A stretch of DNA of 9,579 nucleotides. Source: CANJXF01 sp043775015 (GTDB lineage: Bacteria > Verrucomicrobiota > Verrucomicrobiia > Limisphaerales > CANJXF01). How positions within the stretch are numbered: the stretch's first letter is position 1; each line of letters begins with the position of its first letter. The notes beneath the pieces are model-generated. The model searched no databases. It saw nothing but the letters and a program-made list of their open reading frames with translations, and was not told where the DNA came from. Location of the stretch: the NCBI GenBank assembly GCA_043775015.1, contig JAYVSV010000143.1, positions 1 through 9,579 on the forward strand. The letters are read 5' to 3'. This document shows positions 5,407 through 9,579 of the stretch, one piece after another. The position numbers were made by a program, and so were the translations under genes.

Positions 5407-5964
5407 TCAGGCAACGAGCGACTTGGCTTCTTCCAAGCATCGCCCGATTTTCATTCTCACGTTATCGTAATTCAGGTTTTGCTCATCGGCAATCTCGCTG
5501 TAATCGAATCCGATCACATAATGATTCCAAAGATACCCCCGGCATTCGGGTTTTGAACTGTCCAGCAATTTCAACGCATATTCCAAATCATGCCGGTCTG
5601 CCGCCGTCATGGGTTCTGCCTGCTCGGATGTGTCCAGCAAGTCCAAAAGCTCGTCATGGGGCATGGGCTGCAAGCGGTCACTGGCCTTTTTACGAAAATG
5701 GTCATTCAGCCGGTTCCGGGCGATGGTGTAAAACCACGAGCGAAACGCTGGCACCGTGTCCCCGCGAAAATTCTTTATGCTGGCGGCGACGGATTTCAAA
5801 ATCTCCTGCAAAACATCCTCGGCTGCGGGCGGCTGGATGGCATTAAACACAAAGAAACGCAAATCCGGCTCAATCTGGCGGAAGATTGCTTCCGCCAGCC
5901 GGAGCCGTTCCGCCAGCCCCGCCGTCACCCGGTAGGTGCGAACAAGTTTGATGAGGTCGTCCAC
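5407..5964 (-). CDS. ECF-type RNA polymerase sigma factor (185 aa)
   Basis: ECF sigma factors direct RNA polymerase to a small regulon under an anti-sigma or other control. Sigma region 2 runs over about residues 24-95, with AEDVLQEILKSVAASI and the region 2.4 helix FRSWFYTIARNRLNDHF. Region 4 covers about 125-183, with the HTH FDYSEIADEQNLNYDNVRMK. The linker is short, as in ECFs. The start is a GTG 4 bp after the pAgo stop (TAA), with no Shine-Dalgarno. This suggests coupling to pAgo translation, or a leaderless start from a TATATT box (5972-5977) standing 7 nt before the GTG, which is speculative. Its place as third gene of a TIR-APAZ/pAgo operon is unusual. It could instead be an older resident gene behind which SPARTA was inserted. 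Confidence 0.9.
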   Translation of the reverse strand: MDDLIKLVRTYRVTAGLAERLRLAEAIFRQIEPDLRFFVFNAIQPPAAEDVLQEILKSVAASIKNFRGDTVPAFRSWFYTIARNRLNDHFRKKASDRLQPMPHDELLDLLDTSEQAEPMTAADRHDLEYALKLLDSSKPECRGYLWNHYVIGFDYSEIADEQNLNYDNVRMKIGRCLEEAKSLVA

Positions 5965-5968
5965 GGTA

Positions 5969-7486
5969 TTAAATATAGTGCCTAAATGGTAGAGGAGCGT
6001 TGGGAACGGTCGGGCCGCTTATCAAGACCTCACCGACGGCATCCGCGAATTTCAAGGTAACAGGCACGCCGTCTGCAAATTTGCAGGAATTGTAATTCAA
6101 TTTTGTCAATGCCAACACGTCCTGAAGAACCGTTTCCAGGGAGGCCTCGCCGCCGCATATTTCAACTTGGAGGGGGCGCGGCACCTCTTTTCCGGGATAA
6201 GTTTGCAAGCGTGGGATGAATCCCTTGGTGAGCAAATAACCATTGTTGCTGTCTTGAAGCCATGCAAGTCCCCGGATGGCGGGCATACTGCCCGCCTCGC
6301 GGAAAAGGCGGAAATCTTCGGCGTCGGCAATTTTGACGCCTACCACATTTGTCTTTGAACCGGCAGCTTCCTTGAACCCGTGCCACTCGGCTTCGTTGAA
6401 CTTAACCTTACCGTGGACAAATAATTCCTTGGGTGCTTTGCCATTATGCTTTGCGCGATAGGCTTCAATGGCTTGGGTCAATAATTCATTCGCCGCGTGG
6501 GTGGTAAGATGAAAGTGGCCGCGTTTTCCGGTCATCCAAGGCCCGACATTGCCCTTGAAAACAACGCCGTCACCTGAATCAAGAAACATTTGCGCGGCGC
6601 AACAAGCCGCTTGCGGGTTGGGATTCTTTTCGTCGCGCTTAAATACCAAACCGACATAGCACACCCCTTCACGGACACCTTTCAATTTCCAAGGCCGTCC
6701 GCCAATTTTGTAATAAATGGCGGAACTCAAATTCCAGGCGATTTCTGACTGGAGCTTTTCCAAATGGCGCGTGGGCTTGCCTGCCTTGTTGAGAAAATCT
6801 TGAGGCGCAAGCGTGCTCTCACGGACGATTTGCGTAAGGATGCCGTGTGAAAGTAACCTGCCCTTAATCTGGTTCCGAAAATCGGGATCGAATTGATAAG
6901 CGGTGGCCGCTTGATTTCGGTCTGCGAACAAATCTGGTTCGCTTATCAAGCGTCGCGCTTCCGATGGCTTCATGGTGCCTTCGACGGTGATTCGCTGCTC
7001 TTTCTCAACGGCAGATTGCGGACGGCAGTATTTATAAACATCTTCCGGCGCGATGATGAACCATAGTTCCGGCCTGTTTTCTTCATTCCGAACGGCATCA
7101 ATAATTCGCTGCGTAAAAAAACCGGCTGTCTCGTATGTCCGTTTGTGCCTATCGCCAATGTGAACGTATTTGCTAAGGTCAGCTTCCGAAAATTCAATTG
7201 TGATGGCAGGCTTAACCGGGAACGGAACCCCAAAAACTGCCTCGAATCCGGGAAACGGAGGACGCAGGCGCGTCAATGGCTCGTCATATACAGGCTTTTG
7301 GATTTTTTCAATCCACTGACACATTCGTTCTATGCCAGCCTTGGTGCCAATCAGACCGTAACGCACGCCGAATGTTTGGGCCGGATCATACGGGCCGAAA
7401 AGACTCAATCCGTCTCGCGGGTCTTCAACGCATTGGCCAAGGCCAAAAACCAATGTTGGCTCAGGAATATGGATGAGGGATTTCAT
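5969..7486 (-). CDS. short prokaryotic Argonaute (MID-PIWI) of a SPARTA-type system, nuclease-dead
   Basis: Short pAgos hold a guide RNA and recognise complementary single-stranded DNA; an APAZ partner supplies the missing N-terminal Argonaute parts. At 505 residues the protein lacks N and PAZ domains. A MID-like part with HGILTQIVRESTL (214-226) and HLEKLQSEIAWNL (241-253) is followed by the PIWI part from about residue 275 to the end, with KGNVGPW, GHFHLT and ELFVHGKVKF in family order. The catalytic DEDX set is lost: YVGLVFK stands where active enzymes have a GID-type first Asp, and VHGKV stands at the RDG-type site. This fits the known inactivity of short pAgos. It overlaps the TIR-APAZ gene by ATGA. 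Its Shine-Dalgarno GGAGG (7494-7498, 7 nt spacing) lies within the Glu codons of the partner's tail. Confidence 0.9.
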   Translation of the reverse strand: MKSLIHIPEPTLVFGLGQCVEDPRDGLSLFGPYDPAQTFGVRYGLIGTKAGIERMCQWIEKIQKPVYDEPLTRLRPPFPGFEAVFGVPFPVKPAITIEFSEADLSKYVHIGDRHKRTYETAGFFTQRIIDAVRNEENRPELWFIIAPEDVYKYCRPQSAVEKEQRITVEGTMKPSEARRLISEPDLFADRNQAATAYQFDPDFRNQIKGRLLSHGILTQIVRESTLAPQDFLNKAGKPTRHLEKLQSEIAWNLSSAIYYKIGGRPWKLKGVREGVCYVGLVFKRDEKNPNPQAACCAAQMFLDSGDGVVFKGNVGPWMTGKRGHFHLTTHAANELLTQAIEAYRAKHNGKAPKELFVHGKVKFNEAEWHGFKEAAGSKTNVVGVKIADAEDFRLFREAGSMPAIRGLAWLQDSNNGYLLTKGFIPRLQTYPGKEVPRPLQVEICGGEASLETVLQDVLALTKLNYNSCKFADGVPVTLKFADAVGEVLISGPTVPNAPLPFRHYI

Positions 7487-8892
7487 GCTTCTTCCTCCTC
7501 GTCTTCCGATATTCCAACTTCATCCGCAAATTCTATGCCCGGAATTTCTACTTCCGGCTGTTCCTCAACAATCTGGTAAGTAACAGGGCTTTCAAAAAGC
7601 ATCGGCAATTTTGAGACGGTCACAACAGAATCGGCTGAAAGTGGGAAGCTAATTACCTGCGACCCGTCTCCGGCCAGAAATGACATGACAGCAAGGATTC
7701 GATCAAGCCAATCATCGTTATACCAACTTTTGCACTGACTGCGGCGTGCCGCATGTTGCTTGGCTTTGCTTTCGTAAAGGATGCCATTTTCCGTGAATGC
7801 CACATGAGGCTTAATTGCCAAGCCTGAAAACGGCCAGGAATATACCTTGGCTTGAACGCCAAAGTGCCAGTTGCGAATCCTCGTTGTTCCAATTAACGAA
7901 TGGATGGATTTGAAACCAATCATTGCCCGCCAACTGCGCTTTCCGGCAGGATTGAGAAAAAAGATTTTATCGTTTTCAGCAAAATCCTGTTTGAACCAAT
8001 GGAAGATGGAGCGGTTGGACAATTCGTAAGGAAGCAATCCTTTGGAAGCAGCGAAACGGTCGAATCCCTCTTTTAGCAGCGCCGTGATGATGTTCCTGGC
8101 TTCACGGCGTTCAATCTTGGGATGTTCAATTCCGGCCTGCTGGAATTTGGACAGGTCAAGATCAAGTGAATTGCCGATGCTCAAACCATATTCTTCAAGC
8201 GGGGCAAGCACTTCATCCGCTGTGGCAAAAGTCAGCAGATAATTTTCCAGCCGATATGTTGGCACATTAAATTGGATGTTCGCATCCTCGAATCGTTTTC
8301 TCGGCTCAACTGAATGGAGCCGCAGAGTTGTGGGCAAAGCCTGAAACTCAAACCAGTTTGAGCAGTAGCGTTCCGGCTCCTGAACCACGCCTTCTGTCAC
8401 GGGATGACTGCCGCGCCACCATTCGGTGACGGCATTCGCCGTGAAACGCGGGTCTTTGGGAACTTGGTCTTCTTCTAATTTTTTCAAAAGCTGCCGGTAG
8501 CCGGTCAGCCAGTTTTTTGAAAAATCTATGAAATTTAACCGATTCAACTCAATGTTGACATCATCCGATTTAATATCATCAATGCGGAGCGGAATAATGA
8601 AATCGGTAAAGCCCTTTCCGATTTTACGCGCTACGGCAATTTCCATCAAAGTTCCCTGTTTTTGATTGGAGGTCTTGGAAAGAACGAAAAGAAATTTAAT
8701 TGTCCGATCCCGAATTGCGCTTTCGATGTCTTTCCAGAAATCTTCGCCGCCAAGTAATTTGGTTACGTCACACCAAACCGGATACCCCTGGCTCGCCAAT
8801 TTCAGCGTGATCCACTTGGCAAAAGCATTGTCCTCTGGATTTGCATGGCTGACAAAAACCATGTTCCTGTTTGGTTTGTCGGCTGGTTTCAT
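7483..8892 (-). CDS. TIR-APAZ effector of a SPARTA-type system (NADase, 469 aa)
   Basis: In SPARTA systems guide RNA and target DNA make the TIR-APAZ/pAgo complex oligomerise, and the TIR domain hydrolyses NAD+, killing the invaded cell. The TIR domain occupies about residues 10-140: MVFVSHANPED (strand A and loop), GYPVWCDVTKLLGGEDFWKDI (36-56, BB-loop region) and FLFVLSKTS. By comparison with SARM1 and plant TIRs, E84 in TLMEIAVA is the likely catalytic glutamate. The APAZ part, related to Argonaute N/L1/L2 domains, spans about 155-440. The C-terminus is a very acidic tail (residues 443-469, ending EDEEEEA). GAGGA at 8903-8907 lies 10 nt before the ATG. A later ATG at residue 11 is a weaker option. 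It is the first gene of the operon. Confidence 0.92.
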   Translation of the reverse strand: MKPADKPNRNMVFVSHANPEDNAFAKWITLKLASQGYPVWCDVTKLLGGEDFWKDIESAIRDRTIKFLFVLSKTSNQKQGTLMEIAVARKIGKGFTDFIIPLRIDDIKSDDVNIELNRLNFIDFSKNWLTGYRQLLKKLEEDQVPKDPRFTANAVTEWWRGSHPVTEGVVQEPERYCSNWFEFQALPTTLRLHSVEPRKRFEDANIQFNVPTYRLENYLLTFATADEVLAPLEEYGLSIGNSLDLDLSKFQQAGIEHPKIERREARNIITALLKEGFDRFAASKGLLPYELSNRSIFHWFKQDFAENDKIFFLNPAGKRSWRAMIGFKSIHSLIGTTRIRNWHFGVQAKVYSWPFSGLAIKPHVAFTENGILYESKAKQHAARRSQCKSWYNDDWLDRILAVMSFLAGDGSQVISFPLSADSVVTVSKLPMLFESPVTYQIVEEQPEVEIPGIEFADEVGISEDEEEEA

Positions 8893-9214
8893 TGTGATAG
8901 CATCCTCATTGTCGAGGCTCCGCAGGCTGTTTTTAGAAATTCAATCATTTACCCAGCCGCAAAGTCGGTTGGGTGTCTGAGGTTTCTTTGCGCAACCATG
9001 CGTCTCAAAGGGTGATTGGATTTGCCGCTTTTTGCAAGAAGTCGTTGCCGCTCGCAAGCAGCATTTCAATTTGGTTCAGCTCATATCCTGAAGCCGGGTG
9101 GCAGAACGGGCATTCGTTTCCGCCCGGTATGCGGCGGCGGCGAAAAGTTAAATCTTTCTTAACGCCCGCGCCGGTATATTCGAGAGTGAAAAAATCCAAC
9201 AATGAGCCAGCAGA
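8893..9214. other. region between TIR-APAZ and the prepilin gene
   Basis: These 322 bp should hold the SPARTA operon promoter (minus strand), but I see no convincing -35/-10 pair. A TTGAAT is present without a matching -10. A 9-bp stem with a 6-nt loop (8951-8974, ACCCAGCCG/CGGTTGGGT with one G-T pair) is the only clear structure. The rest may contain a doubtful minus-strand ORF, listed separately. The boundary of the island may lie here, since the genes on both sides have unrelated roles. Confidence 0.4.
8951..8974. other. stem-loop upstream of the SPARTA operon
   Basis: ACCCAGCCG, a CAAAGT loop and CGGTTGGGT give a 9-bp stem that is unbroken only when transcribed as plus strand (one G-U pair). 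The minus-strand copy has an A-C mismatch. No uridine run follows on either strand, so an intrinsic terminator is doubtful. It may be a regulator site or a chance dyad. Confidence 0.4.
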
Positions 9215-9253
9215 ATGGTTGCCCTGCGTTTCCGCATTAAATCTCCGCTGCAA
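9005..9253 (-). CDS. doubtful small ORF with a CPFC zinc-finger-like pair
   Basis: The frame begins with a TTG and overlaps the start of the prepilin gene on the other strand, so the true start, if any, is probably further in (a TTG pair at residues 19-20). The part clear of the overlap reads LEYTGAGVKKDLTFRRRRIP, then NECPFCHPASGYELNQIEML. A Cys-x-x-Cys pair (C48, C51) is followed by a regular helix-like end. Its composition is protein-like and there is no competing gene at 9005-9214. No second Cys pair and no Shine-Dalgarno are seen. It may be a remnant of a phage or island gene. Confidence 0.25.
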   Translation of the reverse strand: MQRRFNAETQGNHSAGSLLDFFTLEYTGAGVKKDLTFRRRRIPGGNECPFCHPASGYELNQIEMLLASGNDFLQKAANPITL

Positions 9254-9579
9254 GCAGGCTTCACTCTCGTCGAACTTTCCATCGTCATGGTCATCATCGG
9301 GCTGATTATCGGCGGGATAGTGGTGGGACGAGACCTCATTGAAGGAGCGCGTGCTCGGTCTGTTATAAATGAATTGGAAAAACTCTCACAAGCGGTGAAT
9401 ACATTCCGCTCGAAATACAACTGCCTGCCGGGAGACTGCTCCAATGCCACAGATTATTTTGGCAATAGTTATCAAACGGGGTTGTCGCGGGGCGAGCAAA
9501 CCAGGACAAGTCGTGTAGTTAGCAAACCAGGACTCTGCTTGTCGGCACGTCCCGTCTTTGAGGAGGGCGAGCGAAGCGA
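9215..9579 (+). CDS. type IV prepilin-like / pseudopilin protein, partial at the window end
   Basis: Proteins with this N-terminus are cleaved and methylated by prepilin peptidase and assemble into type IV pili or type II secretion pseudopili. Residues 1-15 form a basic leader. Cleavage is expected at G15/F16 in AGFTLVELS, with E20 as the conserved Glu5 of the mature protein. The hydrophobic helix continues through IVMVIIGLIIGGIVVGRDLI. A globular start follows (INELEKLSQAVNTFRSKYN, then CLPGDCSNATDYFG), typical of bacterial pseudopilin-like proteins. The frame has no stop up to the window end. From about residue 89 the sequence turns into Arg/Ser-rich text derived from a DNA repeat, so the gene may be interrupted. 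The ATG at 9215 is the only start after an in-frame TGA at 9203, and no strong RBS is seen. Confidence 0.8.
   Translation, partial: MVALRFRIKSPLQAGFTLVELSIVMVIIGLIIGGIVVGRDLIEGARARSVINELEKLSQAVNTFRSKYNCLPGDCSNATDYFGNSYQTGLSRGEQTRTSRVVSKPGLCLSARPVFEEGERS
9495..9533 (+). repeat. 13-bp direct repeat in the 3' part of the prepilin frame
   Basis: AGCAAACCAGGAC occurs at 9495-9507 and 9521-9533, a period of 26 bp, between GC-rich GCGAGC motifs at 9493-9497 and again near the window end (GGCGAGCGAAGCGA). This resembles dispersed intergenic repeat DNA more than pilin coding sequence. Confidence 0.55.

Noticed and set aside
5404..5440. Upstream start (5440) for the 75-aa protein
   Set aside because: It would overlap the sigma factor's last codons by 34 bp. 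The ATG at 5404 just after the sigma stop fits operon coupling.
4824..5846. Long plus-strand frame opposite hipB and the sigma factor (340 aa)
   Set aside because: It is antisense to hipB, the operators, the small gene and the sigma factor, has no domain, and is low-complexity Ser/Arg/Cys text.

Overview
The window reads as part of an integrative and mobilizable genomic island carrying a defence cargo, from a Gram-negative bacterium of moderate GC. The host cannot be fixed from sequence alone. The integrase, AlpA and relaxase are of types common in Proteobacteria. From memory, the ECF sigma factor and its small partner resemble Verrucomicrobiota-type proteins. A prepilin gene at the right edge points to a type IV pilus or pseudopilus maker.

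Left part (1-1780, plus strand): the right end of an IS21-like insertion sequence (two 26-bp tandem repeats, 48-99) abuts a MobA/MobL relaxase that has lost its N-terminus. Two small co-oriented genes of unknown function follow, overlapping by ATGA. Next comes an AlpA-type excisionase or regulator.

Recombination module (1781-3558, plus strand): a 261-bp spacer full of GGGGTAT-type direct and inverted repeats leads to a P4-type tyrosine integrase. Its promoter (TTGACA, 18 bp, TATAAT) has the -10 box inside a perfect 11-bp inverted repeat. Downstream is a 31-residue membrane peptide with a good ribosome binding site.

Right part (3566-8892, minus strand): two transcription units point leftward. 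The first is hipB-hipA, with a promoter region holding three related palindromes centred 49-50 bp apart. The second, upstream of it, is the most interesting part of the window. It is a SPARTA-like defence operon, a TIR-APAZ protein overlapping a short catalytically dead prokaryotic Argonaute by ATGA. An ECF sigma factor follows after 4 bp and a 75-residue proline-tailed protein after 2 bp. TIR-APAZ plus short pAgo is a known guide-RNA-programmed NADase system. Its packing into one apparent operon with an ECF sigma factor and a candidate sigma partner is not something I know to be described, and it is the main lead.

Right edge (8893-9579): a mostly non-coding stretch with a hairpin and one doubtful zinc-finger-like ORF, then a prepilin-like gene (plus strand) that is open to the window end. 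Its last ~30 codons look like repeat DNA rather than pilin.

Overall the left half moves (or used to move) the element. The right half is cargo: a toxin-antitoxin pair and an abortive-infection NADase system with possible transcriptional control of its own.
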